A stretch of DNA of 64,000 bases from an uncultured Bacteroidales bacterium (GTDB lineage Bacteria > Bacteroidota > Bacteroidia > Bacteroidales > UBA932): positions 1 to 64,000 of the forward strand of contig CALVDE010000001.1 in NCBI GenBank assembly GCA_944326265.1, given 5' to 3'. Position 1 is the first letter of the stretch. Every line of letters starts with the position of its first letter. Below, piece by piece: positions 16,971-26,100 of this stretch. Made by a program: the position numbers and the translations under genes. The notes beneath the pieces were generated by a model, which made no database searches, was not told the origin of the DNA, and saw only the letters and a program-made list of their open reading frames with translations.

Positions 16971-17435
16971 ATGGAAAGAAATACAATGGAAAAAAACGAC
17001 GGGCAGCAGCTTAAAGTAAGCGCCATCAAGGACGGCACGGTGCTGGACCACATTCCGAGCTCCCAGGTGTTCAAGGTGATAGACATACTCGGTCTGAGCG
17101 GGTCGGAGCATCCTGTCACATTCGGAGTCAATCTGGACAGCAAGTCCATGGGCCGCAAGGGCATCATCAAGATCTCGGAAAGATTCTTCAGGGATGACGA
17201 GCTCAACAAGATAGCCCTCATAGCCCCCAATGCCAGCGTCAATATAATCCGGAACTTCAGGGTGGCCGAGAAGAAAGTGCTGGCCATACCGGAGACGGTC
17301 AGCGGTATGGTCAAGTGCATCAATCCCATGTGCGTGACCAATCATGAGGATATTCCCACGAAATTCAAGACAATAGTCAAAGGCTCTGAGATTCAGCTTC
17401 TCTGTCACTACTGTGAGAAGATAACGGACTTATAA
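16971..17435 (+). CDS. pyrI: aspartate carbamoyltransferase, regulatory chain
   Basis: A 154-residue subunit that binds nucleotides and couples to PyrB. The N-terminal nucleotide domain (VSAIKDGTVLDHIPSSQVFK) is followed by the zinc domain with Cys116, Cys121, Cys145 and Cys148 (CINPMC, CHYC). A start at 16971 is used; ATG at 16986 would give a slightly shorter and more typical N-terminus. Last gene of the yigZ-pyrB-pyrI unit. Confidence 0.97.
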   Translation: MERNTMEKNDGQQLKVSAIKDGTVLDHIPSSQVFKVIDILGLSGSEHPVTFGVNLDSKSMGRKGIIKISERFFRDDELNKIALIAPNASVNIIRNFRVAEKKVLAIPETVSGMVKCINPMCVTNHEDIPTKFKTIVKGSEIQLLCHYCEKITDL

Positions 17436-17467
17436 TTTGGCTATTGTCACAAATATTCGTACCTTTG
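17436..17467 (+). promoter_or_regulatory. promoter of the serC-serA-DUF1015 operon
   Basis: TTTG (17436-17439) and TACCTTTG (17460-17467) are separated by 20 bp, matching the Bacteroidetes sigma consensus. A leader of about 35-40 nt is predicted before serC. Confidence 0.6.
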
Positions 17468-17509
17468 GCATTATTTTGACAGTTAAACATTTTAAACAAT
17501 TTATACGAT

Positions 17510-18583
17510 ATGAAAAAAGCTTATAATTTCAACGCCGGTCCCTGCGTTCTGCCCAAACCGGCCATCGAAGCGGCTATCGAAGCCCTTAAGGATTTCAAGG
17601 GAACAGGAATGTCCGTAATAGAAGTGTCTCACAGAAGCAAGGAGTGGGAGGCCGTTATGGACGAGTGCCGTTCTCTCTGGAAAGAGCTCCTCAACATTCC
17701 TGACGGATACAGTGTCCTCTTCCTGGGCGGCGGTGCATCCCTCCAGTTCCTCTATGTGGCCATGAACCTTCTCGAGAACAAGGCCGGCTACCTGGAGACA
17801 GGCGTATGGGCAAAGAAAGCCCTGAAAGAGGCCAAGGGTATCGGCAACGCATACGCAGTGGCTTCCTCAGCTGACAAGAACTACACCTACATCCCCAAGG
17901 GATACGAGATTCCCACTGACCTCGACTATTTCCACATCACTACCAACAATACCATCAAGGGTACTGAGATTCACGAGGATATGGATTGCCCCGTGCCCCT
18001 CGTAGCCGATATGTCATCCGACATCATGAGCCGTCCCGTGGACGTTTCCAAGTATGCTCTGATCTACGGCGGTGCCCAGAAGAACGTAGGTCCTGCCGGA
18101 GTTGTATTCGTTATCGTTAAGGACGAGATTCTCGGCAAGGTATCCCGCTACCTCCCGACCATGCTCGACTACCGTACACACATCGAGGGCGAGTCCATGT
18201 TCAACACTCCTCCTGTATTCTCCATCTTCGTTATGACCGAGACCCTGAAGTGGGTTAAGGCTCAGGGCGGTGTAAAGGCCATGTACGAGCTCAACAAGAA
18301 GAAAGCCGGAATGCTCTATGACGAGATCGACCGCAACTCTCTCTTCGTAGGTACAGCCGCCAAGGAGGACCGCTCCCTGATGAACGTATGCTTCGTAATG
18401 GCTCCCGGCCATGAGGATCTCCAGGACGAGTTCCTCGCCTTCGCAAAGGAAAGAGGCATGGTAGGTATCAAGGGCCACCGCTCTGTCGGCGGATTCCGCG
18501 CTTCCATCTACAACGCCTGCCCTATCGAGGCTGTTGAGGCTCTGATCGCCTGCATGCAGGAGTTCGAGAAGATGCACAAATAA
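17510..18583 (+). CDS. serC: phosphoserine aminotransferase
   Basis: PLP enzyme of serine synthesis (3-phosphohydroxypyruvate plus glutamate to phosphoserine), also able to act in pyridoxal phosphate synthesis in some bacteria. The 357-residue protein starts with the family hallmark [10 protein letters not shown], and has GGGASLQF for phosphate binding and the PLP lysine Lys191 in [12 protein letters not shown]. Length is normal. Codon use is strongly biased towards C-ending codons compared with neighbouring genes, a sign of high expression. It is the first gene of a three-gene operon. Confidence 0.97.
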   Translation: MKKAYNFNAGPCVLPKPAIEAAIEALKDFKGTGMSVIEVSHRSKEWEAVMDECRSLWKELLNIPDGYSVLFLGGGASLQFLYVAMNLLENKAGYLETGVWAKKALKEAKGIGNAYAVASSADKNYTYIPKGYEIPTDLDYFHITTNNTIKGTEIHEDMDCPVPLVADMSSDIMSRPVDVSKYALIYGGAQKNVGPAGVVFVIVKDEILGKVSRYLPTMLDYRTHIEGESMFNTPPVFSIFVMTETLKWVKAQGGVKAMYELNKKKAGMLYDEIDRNSLFVGTAAKEDRSLMNVCFVMAPGHEDLQDEFLAFAKERGMVGIKGHRSVGGFRASIYNACPIEAVEALIACMQEFEKMHK

Positions 18584-18605
18584 TCAACATTTTAAAATAT
18601 TTGCA

Positions 18606-19526
18606 ATGAAAGTATTAGTAGCAACTGAAAAACCTTTTTCAAAGGTAGCCGTTGACCAGATCCGCGGGATCGTCGAGAAAGGCGGCCATGAGTTTGCAAC
18701 TCTCGAGAAATATACCGATGTACAGCAGCTTTACGCAGCAGTGGCAGACGCTGACGCCCTCATCGTCCGCTCCGACAAGGTGACCAAGGAGGTCATTGCA
18801 GCCGCTCCCAAGCTGAAGATCGTTGTCCGCGCCGGTGCCGGTTATGACAACCTCGACCTGGCAGCCTGCACCGAGAGAGGCATCGTAGCCATGAACACTC
18901 CCGGTCAGAACTCCAACGCCGTAGCCGAGCTCGCCATCGGTATGATGATTTACATCTCCCGCAACCAGTTCACACCCGGCACAGGCTCCGAGCTCAAGGG
19001 CAAGACCCTCGGTATCCAGGCTTACGGCAACGTCGGCCGTCTGGTAGCCGCCCACGCCAAGAGCTTCGGCATGAAGATCATGGCCTTCGATCCCTTCGTT
19101 CCCGCTGACAAGATTCAGTCCGAAGGCGTTGAGGTAGCCGCTTCACTCGAGGACCTCTATGCAAAGAGCGACTTCGTATCCCTCCACATCCCCGCAACCA
19201 ACGAGACCAAGAACTCCATCGGCTACGCTCTTCTGTCCAGGATGCCTAAGGGAGGCTGCCTCGTGAACACCGCCCGCAAGGAAGTGATCAACGAGCCCGA
19301 GCTCGTGAAGGTGCTCGAGGAGAGACAGGACCTGAAGTACATCACCGACATCGCCGCAGGCAACCAGGCTGAGCTCAACGAGAAGTTCGGCAAGAGAGTC
19401 TTCGCTACCCCCAAGAAGATGGGTGCCGAGACAGCCGAGGCCAATGTCAACGCCGGAGTAGCAGCAGCCAACCAGATCTGCGACTTCTTCGCAACAGGCA
19501 ACCGCAAGTTCCAGGTAAACAAATAG
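18606..19526 (+). CDS. serA: D-3-phosphoglycerate dehydrogenase, short form
   Basis: NAD-dependent 2-hydroxyacid dehydrogenase expected to make 3-phosphohydroxypyruvate for SerC. The 306-residue protein contains the Rossmann loop AYGNVGRLVAAHAKSFGMK, the substrate-binding RAGAGYDNLD and the NTARKEVINE region. It lacks the ACT domain used for serine feedback in longer SerA enzymes. The position between serC and the DUF1015 gene, with short gaps of about 20 bp, supports the phosphoglycerate role over other hydroxyacid substrates. Shares the strong codon bias of serC. Confidence 0.93.
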   Translation: MKVLVATEKPFSKVAVDQIRGIVEKGGHEFATLEKYTDVQQLYAAVADADALIVRSDKVTKEVIAAAPKLKIVVRAGAGYDNLDLAACTERGIVAMNTPGQNSNAVAELAIGMMIYISRNQFTPGTGSELKGKTLGIQAYGNVGRLVAAHAKSFGMKIMAFDPFVPADKIQSEGVEVAASLEDLYAKSDFVSLHIPATNETKNSIGYALLSRMPKGGCLVNTARKEVINEPELVKVLEERQDLKYITDIAAGNQAELNEKFGKRVFATPKKMGAETAEANVNAGVAAANQICDFFATGNRKFQVNK

Positions 19527-19545
19527 CAGATAGGAGACACACGAT

Positions 19546-20790
19546 ATGGTAAAAGTAAAACCTTTCGCAGCGATCCGTCCTCCCAAGTCCATCGTGACTG
19601 AAGTGGCAGCCCGCCCTTACGACGTGCTCAACTCCCAGGAGGCCAAGGCTGAGGCCGGAGAGAAATCCCTCCTCCACATCACCAAGCCCGAGATAGACTT
19701 CGATCCCATCATCGACGAGCACTCACAGCCCGCTTACGACAAGGCTGTCGAGAACTTCAAGAAATGGCAGGAGAAAGGCTGGCTCGTGCAGGACAAGAAG
19801 GAGTGCTACTATGTTTACGCTCAGACCATGAACGGCCGTACCCAGTACGGTATCGTGCTCTGCGCCAATGTGGACGACTACCTGACCGGCAAGATCAAGA
19901 AGCATGAGCTCACCCGCAAGGACAAGGAAGAGGACCGTATGATCCACGTCCGCATCCAGAACGCCAACATCGAGCCCGTATTCTTCGCATATCCCGACAA
20001 CACCGAGATCAACGCCATCGTGAAGAAGTACACCGACGGCAAGCCCGAGTACGATTTTGTAGCGCCTGACGACGGTTTCGGCCATCATTTCTGGGTAATC
20101 GACAATGACGAGGACATCAAGAGGATCACCGAGATCTTCTCGACCATCCCCGCATTCTACGTAGCCGACGGTCACCACCGTACAGCAGCTGCCGCTCTCG
20201 TAGGCGAGGAGAAGCGCCGTCAGAACCCCAACCACCGCGGAGACGAGGAGTACAACTACTTCATGGCAGTGGTATTCCCCGAGAGCCACCTCAAGATTAT
20301 CGACTACAACCGCGTGGTGAAGGATCTCAACGGCCTCACACCCGAGCAGTTCATCCAGAAGCTGGGCGAGGACTTCGAGATCAAGGACATGGGTACCGAG
20401 ATCTACAAGCCCAAGAACCTGCACAACTTCTCCATGTACATCGGCGGTCACTGGTATTCCCTCACAGCCAAGAAGGGCACCTACGATGACAACGATCCCA
20501 TCGGATGTCTCGACGTGACCATCTGCTCCAACCTTATCTTCGACAAGCTTCTCGACATCAAGGATCTCCGTACATCGAAGCGTATTGACTTCGTGGGAGG
20601 TATCAGAGGTCTCGGTGAGCTCAAGAAGAGAGTGGACTCAGGTGAGATGGCAGCAGCCTTCGCTCTGTATCCCGTATCGATGAAGCAGCTCATCAGGATA
20701 GCCGACACAGGCAACATCATGCCTCCCAAGACTACCTGGTTCGAGCCTAAGCTGCGCAGCGGTCTGGCAATCCACAAACTTGAAAGATAG
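19546..20790 (+). CDS. DUF1015 family protein
   Basis: A 414-residue soluble protein of the DUF1015 family. Recognisable segments are FAAIRPPKSIVTEVAARPYDVLN at the start, YVADGHHRTAAAAL near residue 205 and the HKLER C-terminus. The HHRTA motif is the family signature and resembles nucleotide- or phosphate-handling motifs of ParB/SerK-type folds, but the reaction is not established here. It follows serA by 19 bp and ends at a terminator. Its constant association with serine genes suggests a role in serine metabolism, which is inference. Confidence 0.92.
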   Translation: MVKVKPFAAIRPPKSIVTEVAARPYDVLNSQEAKAEAGEKSLLHITKPEIDFDPIIDEHSQPAYDKAVENFKKWQEKGWLVQDKKECYYVYAQTMNGRTQYGIVLCANVDDYLTGKIKKHELTRKDKEEDRMIHVRIQNANIEPVFFAYPDNTEINAIVKKYTDGKPEYDFVAPDDGFGHHFWVIDNDEDIKRITEIFSTIPAFYVADGHHRTAAAALVGEEKRRQNPNHRGDEEYNYFMAVVFPESHLKIIDYNRVVKDLNGLTPEQFIQKLGEDFEIKDMGTEIYKPKNLHNFSMYIGGHWYSLTAKKGTYDDNDPIGCLDVTICSNLIFDKLLDIKDLRTSKRIDFVGGIRGLGELKKRVDSGEMAAAFALYPVSMKQLIRIADTGNIMPPKTTWFEPKLRSGLAIHKLER

Positions 20791-20812
20791 CAGCGGTACA
20801 CCTTAAATTTTA

Positions 20813-20858
20813 GGGGGCCGTAATCGAAAAACGATTCGATACGGCCTCTTTATCTTTT
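20813..20858 (+). terminator. intrinsic terminator of the serC operon
   Basis: GGCCGTA (20816-20822) pairs with TACGGCC (20840-20846). An inner ATCG/CGAT stem caps it with an A-rich loop, and a T-rich tract (CTCTTTATCTTTT) follows. It lies 23 bp after the DUF1015 stop. Confidence 0.8.
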
Positions 20859-20880
20859 GATTATTTACAGTTACGAATAT

Positions 20881-21795
20881 ATGAAACCGACATTAGTAGT
20901 ATTGGCTGCGGGCATGGGCTCCCGCTACGGTTCCCTGAAGCAGATGGACGGAGTCGGCCCCAACGGAGAGGCTATTATCGACTATTCGATCTACGATGCA
21001 GTCCGTGCCGGGTTCGGGAAGGTGGTGTTTATTATCAGACATTCTTTCGAGAAGGAGTTCCGGGAGATTTTCACTCCCGAGCATTTCGGAGGCAAGGTCG
21101 AGATAGAGTTTGTATTTCAGGAACTGGAGTATCTGCCGGAGGGATTCAGTGTGCCGGAGGGCCGTGAGAAACCCTGGGGTACGTGTCATGCAGTGATGAT
21201 GGCGGCACCGGCCGTCAATGCTCCTTTCGCTGTCATCAACTCGGATGATTTTTACGGACGCGAGGGATACGCCGTACTGGCGGACTATCTGCGCAGTGTG
21301 GACGGGCAGACGGGCAAGTATTCGATGGTGGGCTACAGCCTGCACAACACTCTGTCCGATTACGGCACTGTCTCGCGTGGAGAGTGCTCGGTCAATGCGG
21401 AGGGCAACCTCACGTCTATTGTGGAACGGACGGCCATTCAGCGTATGCCTGACGGCAGGATAGTCTATAAGGATGCCGAAGGCCTGCACGAACTGGCGGA
21501 AGACACTGTCGTGTCGATGAACCTCTTCGGATTCACACCCGATTTCTTCGCTGAGTCCGATACCCTTTTCAGGAAGTTCCTGTCCGATCCCGCCAATATG
21601 GCAAACCTGAAATCGGAGTTCTTTATTCCTCTGTGCGTCAATACACTCATCAGCGAAAAAAAGGCATCGCTGAAGGTGCTCAACAGCGATGCTCAGTGGT
21701 TCGGTGTAACCTACAAGGAGGACAGGCCGTTCGTGGTAGAGCGCATCAAGAGACTCATCGAAGCCGGAGTCTATCCCGAGCACCTCTGGAAGTAG
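20881..21795 (+). CDS. sugar-phosphate nucleotidyltransferase-like protein
   Basis: Predicted nucleoside-diphosphate-sugar pyrophosphorylase of 304 residues. The N-terminal nucleotide-binding signature LAAGMGSRYGSLKQ is at residues 8-21, followed by the conserved GPNGEAIIDYSIYDA and the metal-site INSDDFYG. Later regions include VSMNLFGFTPDFF. The exact sugar is not predictable. The start at 20881 was chosen over an upstream in-frame ATG at 20857, which lies in the terminator tail. It converges with recQ, 4 bp away. Confidence 0.88.
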   Translation: MKPTLVVLAAGMGSRYGSLKQMDGVGPNGEAIIDYSIYDAVRAGFGKVVFIIRHSFEKEFREIFTPEHFGGKVEIEFVFQELEYLPEGFSVPEGREKPWGTCHAVMMAAPAVNAPFAVINSDDFYGREGYAVLADYLRSVDGQTGKYSMVGYSLHNTLSDYGTVSRGECSVNAEGNLTSIVERTAIQRMPDGRIVYKDAEGLHELAEDTVVSMNLFGFTPDFFAESDTLFRKFLSDPANMANLKSEFFIPLCVNTLISEKKASLKVLNSDAQWFGVTYKEDRPFVVERIKRLIEAGVYPEHLWK

Positions 21796-21799
21796 CCTT

Positions 21800-24007
21800 T
21801 TAGTTCGCGACCTCGGAGAGGAACTTGATGCGCACAAGGCGTACTTCCTTTTCCTGATAGTCAGGGCCCAGTTCCTTCATGGCATCTGCCACGGAGTCGT
21901 TCTGGGCCTCTTCCTTGAAATAATCGTAGATGTCCTCTACTTTGTCGTCGTCTACGGTCTGCCGGATATAATAGTCCAGGTCAATTCTGGTTCCTGCCGC
22001 CACGATTGCCTCTATCTCATCCAGTACTTCTTCTTGGTCCATCTTCTTTGCCCTGGCAATGTCTTCCAGCGGTATCTTCCGGTCGATGCTCTGGATTATG
22101 TACACCTTGTTGGCCGATTTGTTGACTATGGACTTGACCACTATGTCCTCGGGACGCTGGATGTCGTTCTCCTCGACGTATGCGGCTATCAGATTGACGA
22201 ACTCGCGGCCGAACTTGCGGGCCTTGCCCTCGCCTACGCCCTGACAGTTCTTCAGCTCGTCCAGGGTGACGGGGTAGTGGATCGACATGTCTTCCAGCGA
22301 AGGGTCCGAGAATATTACGAAAGTCGGCAGATTGAGCTTGCGTGACATGTCCTTGCGCAGATCCTTGAGCATGGAGAACAGGGCCGGATCCCCGACACCG
22401 CCTCCGTGCCTTACAGCCGATATTGCGGCTGAATCCTCGTCGTCCTCCTCGTCACCGTCGGCGAATTCCCTGTCCTCGGCGAGCATTACGGAATGCGGGT
22501 TCTGCAGGAACGCTCTTCCCTTGTCGGTGATGGACACCAGTCCGTACTGCTCTATGTCCTTGTGGAGGTAATGCATCACTATCGCCTGGCGGATGACTGC
22601 TATCCAGAACTTGGGGGTCTTGTCCTTGCCTATTCCGAAGAACTCGCTCAGGTGATGCTTGTAGGACTTGATGATGGAATTGATCTCGCCCGAGAGAATG
22701 TTGGCCAGGTGGTCCGCCTTGAAATTCTCCTGCATGGAATCCACCAGCTCCAGAACGGTCTCCAGATACTCCTTGCCTTCAAACAGCTTCTGAGGGTGCA
22801 GGCAGTTGTCGCAGTTGCAGCAGTTGTCCTGCGGGTAGTCTTCTCCGAAGTAGTTGAGCAGAATCTTGCGCCGGCACCGGTTGGATTCCGCGTATGCCAC
22901 GGTCTCCAGCAGGAGCTGCTTGCCGATCTCCTGCTCCGACAGCGGTTTGCCCTGCATGAATTTCTCCAGCTTGAGGATATCCTTGTAGCTGTAGAAAGTT
23001 ATGCAGATGCCTTCCTTGCCGTCCCTGCCCGCACGTCCGGTCTCCTGGTAGTATCCCTCCAGGCTCTTGGGTATGTCGTAGTGAATCACGAAGCGCACGT
23101 CCGGCTTGTCTATGCCCATGCCGAAGGCAATTGTGGCCACTATCACGTCCACTTCCTCCATCAGGAACATGTCCTGGTTCCTGGCTCTTGTGGCGGCATC
23201 CATTCCGGCGTGGTATGGCAGGGCCTTGATGCCGTTGACTGTCAGGAACTCGGCTATCTCCTCGGTCTTCTTGCGGCTGAGACAGTAGATGATGCCGGAC
23301 TTGCCGGGATTCTCCTTGATGAACTTGATGAGCTCGCGGCGCACGTTTACCTTGTCGCGTACCTCATAATAAAGGTTGGGCCGGTTGAAAGAGCTCTTGA
23401 ACACCTTGGCATCCATCATGCAGAGGTTCTTCTGGATGTCCGCCTGTACTTTCGGCGTGGCCGTGGCCGTGAGCGCGATGATGGGTGCGACACCCAGCTC
23501 TTCCACGATCTGCCTGATATTCCTGTATTCCGGTCTGAAGTCGTGTCCCCACTCGGAGATGCAGTGGGCTTCGTCTATAGCGTAGAACGATATGTGTATC
23601 TGTTTGAGAAGCGCGACGGTCTCCTCCTTGGTGAGCGATTCGGGAGCTACGTACAGCAGCTTGGTGACACCTGATATGAGATCGTCCTTCACTTCCTGAA
23701 TCTGGCTCTTGTTGAGGGAGGAGTTGAGGAAATGCGCCACGCCCGCTGATCCGGCGACGAAGCCCCTGATGGCATCCACCTGGTTCTTCATCAGGGCGAT
23801 AAGTGGAGATACTACTATGGCGGTGCCGGGCATGAGCAGGGCAGGCAGCTGGTAGCACAGAGACTTGCCGCCTCCGGTGGGCATCAGTACGAACGCGTTG
23901 TTTCCTTCTATGAGATGTGTTATAATCTTTTCCTGGTCTCCCTTGAATGTGTCGAAACCGAAAAACTTCTTTAAATTGGAATGTAATTCTTCAGAACTAA
24001 TCTTCAT
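21800..24007 (-). CDS. recQ: ATP-dependent DNA helicase RecQ
   Basis: 3'-5' DNA helicase of recombination and repair, 735 residues. Domain order: helicase core with Walker A MPTGGGKSLCYQLP, motif II DEAH in AIDEAHCISEWGHDFRPEYR, motif VI QETGRAGRDG; a zinc/RQC region with the cysteine cluster CRRKILLNYFGE...CCNCDNC; an HRDC domain near residues 530-610; and an extra acidic C-terminal extension common in Bacteroidetes RecQ. Start at 24007 is preferred to 24058 because it gives the usual N-terminus (MKISSEELHSNLKKFFGF). Transcribed divergently from kdsD. Confidence 0.96.
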   Translation of the reverse strand: MKISSEELHSNLKKFFGFDTFKGDQEKIITHLIEGNNAFVLMPTGGGKSLCYQLPALLMPGTAIVVSPLIALMKNQVDAIRGFVAGSAGVAHFLNSSLNKSQIQEVKDDLISGVTKLLYVAPESLTKEETVALLKQIHISFYAIDEAHCISEWGHDFRPEYRNIRQIVEELGVAPIIALTATATPKVQADIQKNLCMMDAKVFKSSFNRPNLYYEVRDKVNVRRELIKFIKENPGKSGIIYCLSRKKTEEIAEFLTVNGIKALPYHAGMDAATRARNQDMFLMEEVDVIVATIAFGMGIDKPDVRFVIHYDIPKSLEGYYQETGRAGRDGKEGICITFYSYKDILKLEKFMQGKPLSEQEIGKQLLLETVAYAESNRCRRKILLNYFGEDYPQDNCCNCDNCLHPQKLFEGKEYLETVLELVDSMQENFKADHLANILSGEINSIIKSYKHHLSEFFGIGKDKTPKFWIAVIRQAIVMHYLHKDIEQYGLVSITDKGRAFLQNPHSVMLAEDREFADGDEEDDEDSAAISAVRHGGGVGDPALFSMLKDLRKDMSRKLNLPTFVIFSDPSLEDMSIHYPVTLDELKNCQGVGEGKARKFGREFVNLIAAYVEENDIQRPEDIVVKSIVNKSANKVYIIQSIDRKIPLEDIARAKKMDQEEVLDEIEAIVAAGTRIDLDYYIRQTVDDDKVEDIYDYFKEEAQNDSVADAMKELGPDYQEKEVRLVRIKFLSEVAN

Positions 24008-24013
24008 ATTTAT

Positions 24014-24021
24014 TACCTTTG
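24014..24021 (+). promoter_or_regulatory. -7 promoter box of kdsD
   Basis: TACCTTTG lies 44 bp before the kdsD ATG, in the narrow divergent region shared with recQ. No clear -33 TTG at the standard spacing. Confidence 0.5.
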
Positions 24022-24064
24022 CGCGTCTAAAATTATCGAAAAGTTTAGTTTCTTGCAAATTAAA

Positions 24065-25036
24065 ATGAAAAATATAATAGAAAATTTGAAAAAATATGCC
24101 CTGGAGACCATCCAGACGGAGTCCAGGGCGGTCGAGGCACTGCCTTCCGTGGTGGATGACCGCTTCGGTGAGGCGGTGGCGCTGATGGCCGGATGCAAGG
24201 GCAGGATAGTCGTCTCAGGCGTAGGCAAGAGCGCCATAATAGGCCGTAAGATGGTGGCTACCCTCAATTCTACAGGAACATGCGCGCAGTTCCTTCATTC
24301 GGCTGACGCAGTGCACGGGGACATGGGCATGATAGGCCCGGACGACGTGGTCCTGTTCATATCCAAGAGCGGCAATACCGACGAGATCAAGCGTCTCTTT
24401 CCGTTTGTGAAGAAGATGGGCAATCCGGTCGTCTCCATAGTCTCCTGCCGGGATTCGTTTCTGGGAGCGCATTCGGATTATCTGATATATGTGCCGATGG
24501 AGAGGGAGGCCTGTCCCAACAACCTGGCACCTACTACAAGCACGACACTGCACCTTGTGATATGTGACGCCATTGCGATGGCTCTGTCCCGCAGCAAGGG
24601 TTTTTCGGCCGAGGATTTCGGCCGTTTCCATCCGGGAGGATCTCTGGGCAAGCGTCTGTATATGAGAGTGGAGGATGTCTTCGACAAAAGCAATAAGCCG
24701 TGGGTTGCGGAGGACGTGCCCATCAAGAACGCCATCATCACGATCTCGTCGCACAGACTGGGTGCTACTGTGGTCCTTGGAGAGGACGGTGCTCTCAAAG
24801 GCATCATTACTGACGGGGACGTAAGGCGCATGATAGAGAACGGTAAGGATATCAATACGTTGAAGGCAAGGGATATAATGTCCCGTACACCCAAGACGGT
24901 GGATAAGTCGGCACTTGCGGTGGATGCTCTCCGCATGATGGAGACCAACAACATCACCTCGGTGGTGGTGCTGAGCGACGGGCAGTATGCGGGTCTGATA
25001 CACATACACGATGTAATGAGGGAGGGCATACAGTGA
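24065..25036 (+). CDS. kdsD: arabinose-5-phosphate isomerase (KpsF/GutQ/KdsD family)
   Basis: Makes arabinose-5-phosphate, the precursor of Kdo in lipopolysaccharide. The 323-residue protein has an N-terminal SIS domain (VVSGVGKSAIIGRKMVATLNSTG; FISKSGNTDEI; the THLVIC-like stretch) and two C-terminal CBS domains (IITDGDVRRMIE; GLIHIHDVMREG). Length is standard. Start at 24065 (ATG) is used; an in-frame TTG lies 12 bp upstream. Its stop overlaps the next start (TGATG). Confidence 0.95.
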   Translation: MKNIIENLKKYALETIQTESRAVEALPSVVDDRFGEAVALMAGCKGRIVVSGVGKSAIIGRKMVATLNSTGTCAQFLHSADAVHGDMGMIGPDDVVLFISKSGNTDEIKRLFPFVKKMGNPVVSIVSCRDSFLGAHSDYLIYVPMEREACPNNLAPTTSTTLHLVICDAIAMALSRSKGFSAEDFGRFHPGGSLGKRLYMRVEDVFDKSNKPWVAEDVPIKNAIITISSHRLGATVVLGEDGALKGIITDGDVRRMIENGKDINTLKARDIMSRTPKTVDKSALAVDALRMMETNNITSVVVLSDGQYAGLIHIHDVMREGIQ

Positions 25037-26067
25037 TGGCAGAATTCGATCCGGACAGCATAGGTATCGCCAACGGCAATTTTTTCGGGCTTCCATGCTC
25101 TGAGGAGGAGGCTTCGACTGTGATAGTGCAGGTTCCGTGGGATGCGACCGTATCTTACGGCAGAGGTACTGCGGACGGTCCCTCTGCCATGCTTGACGCT
25201 TCCCTGCAGGTGGACCTGTTCGATGAGAGGATTCCCGGTGCGGCGGACATGAAAGTGTGGACACTTCCGGAAGATCCGTCCCTCAGGGCTCTGAACGCGG
25301 AGGCCCGGGAGGCGGCGGAGAAGGTGATATCGGCTCTCGGGGCGGGGGAGGATCCGGCTTCGTTGACGGAACTGTGCTCTGTGGTCAACGGCTGTTCCGA
25401 CAGGCTCAACAGCTACGTGGAGTCCGTCTCTGACAAATATCTGTCTCAGGGCAGGACCGTGGCGGTGGCCGGCGGCGAGCACAGCGTCCCTCTGGGGCTC
25501 ATCAAGGCTCTTGCGGAGAGATATCCGGGGATGGGCATACTGCACGTCGACGCTCATTCGGACACCCGCGAGGCATACGAGGGCTTCCGCTGGTCGCATG
25601 CATCCATCATGTACAACGCGATGAAGGAGGCGCGCGGGCTCGGCCGGATCACTCAGGTCGGGATAAGAGACTTCTGTTCGGCAGAGTACTCGCTGATAAC
25701 AGGCTCCCCGTTGTTTTCCGTGTTTACGGATTTCAGCATCAAGGAGAGGCTTTTCGGCGGTGATACCTGGAAGGGGATATGTTCGGACATCATATCGACC
25801 TTGCCCCGGGAGGTGTACGTGAGTTTCGACATAGACGGTCTTTCACCGGAATACTGTCCTTCCACGGGTACTCCCGTGCCGGGCGGCCTGTCTTTCCAAC
25901 AGGCATGTTACATGCTTTACATGCTGGCCGTGTCGGGGCGGCGGATAGTGGGTCTGGACCTCTGTGAGGTGGCGCCCGGCGCGACCGGGGAGTGGGATGC
26001 CAATGCCGGAGCGAGGATCCTTTTCAAGCTCTTGCTGTATTCGGAGTACTCACGTAAGAAAAAATAA
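25036..26067 (+). CDS. ureohydrolase (agmatinase/arginase family)
   Basis: Binuclear manganese hydrolase of about 343 residues. Metal-binding motifs are complete: GGEHS (about residues 146-150), HVDAHSDTRE (about 170-179), SFDIDGLSPEYCPSTGTPVPGG and a downstream CEVAPG. The DIDGL...TGTP pattern is closest to agmatinases, so agmatine to putrescine plus urea is likely, but guanidino substrates of other types cannot be excluded. The start overlaps the kdsD stop (TGATG), suggesting translational coupling. Confidence 0.88.
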   Translation: MAEFDPDSIGIANGNFFGLPCSEEEASTVIVQVPWDATVSYGRGTADGPSAMLDASLQVDLFDERIPGAADMKVWTLPEDPSLRALNAEAREAAEKVISALGAGEDPASLTELCSVVNGCSDRLNSYVESVSDKYLSQGRTVAVAGGEHSVPLGLIKALAERYPGMGILHVDAHSDTREAYEGFRWSHASIMYNAMKEARGLGRITQVGIRDFCSAEYSLITGSPLFSVFTDFSIKERLFGGDTWKGICSDIISTLPREVYVSFDIDGLSPEYCPSTGTPVPGGLSFQQACYMLYMLAVSGRRIVGLDLCEVAPGATGEWDANAGARILFKLLLYSEYSRKKK

Positions 26068-26068
26068 T

Positions 26069-26076
26069 TACTTTTG
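26069..26076 (+). promoter_or_regulatory. -7 promoter box before nhaA
   Basis: TACTTTTG matches TAnnTTTG and starts just after the ureohydrolase stop, 24 bp before the nhaA ATG. No clear -33 element. Confidence 0.45.
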
Positions 26077-26100
26077 TAGACTGCTATTATCTGACAGACT

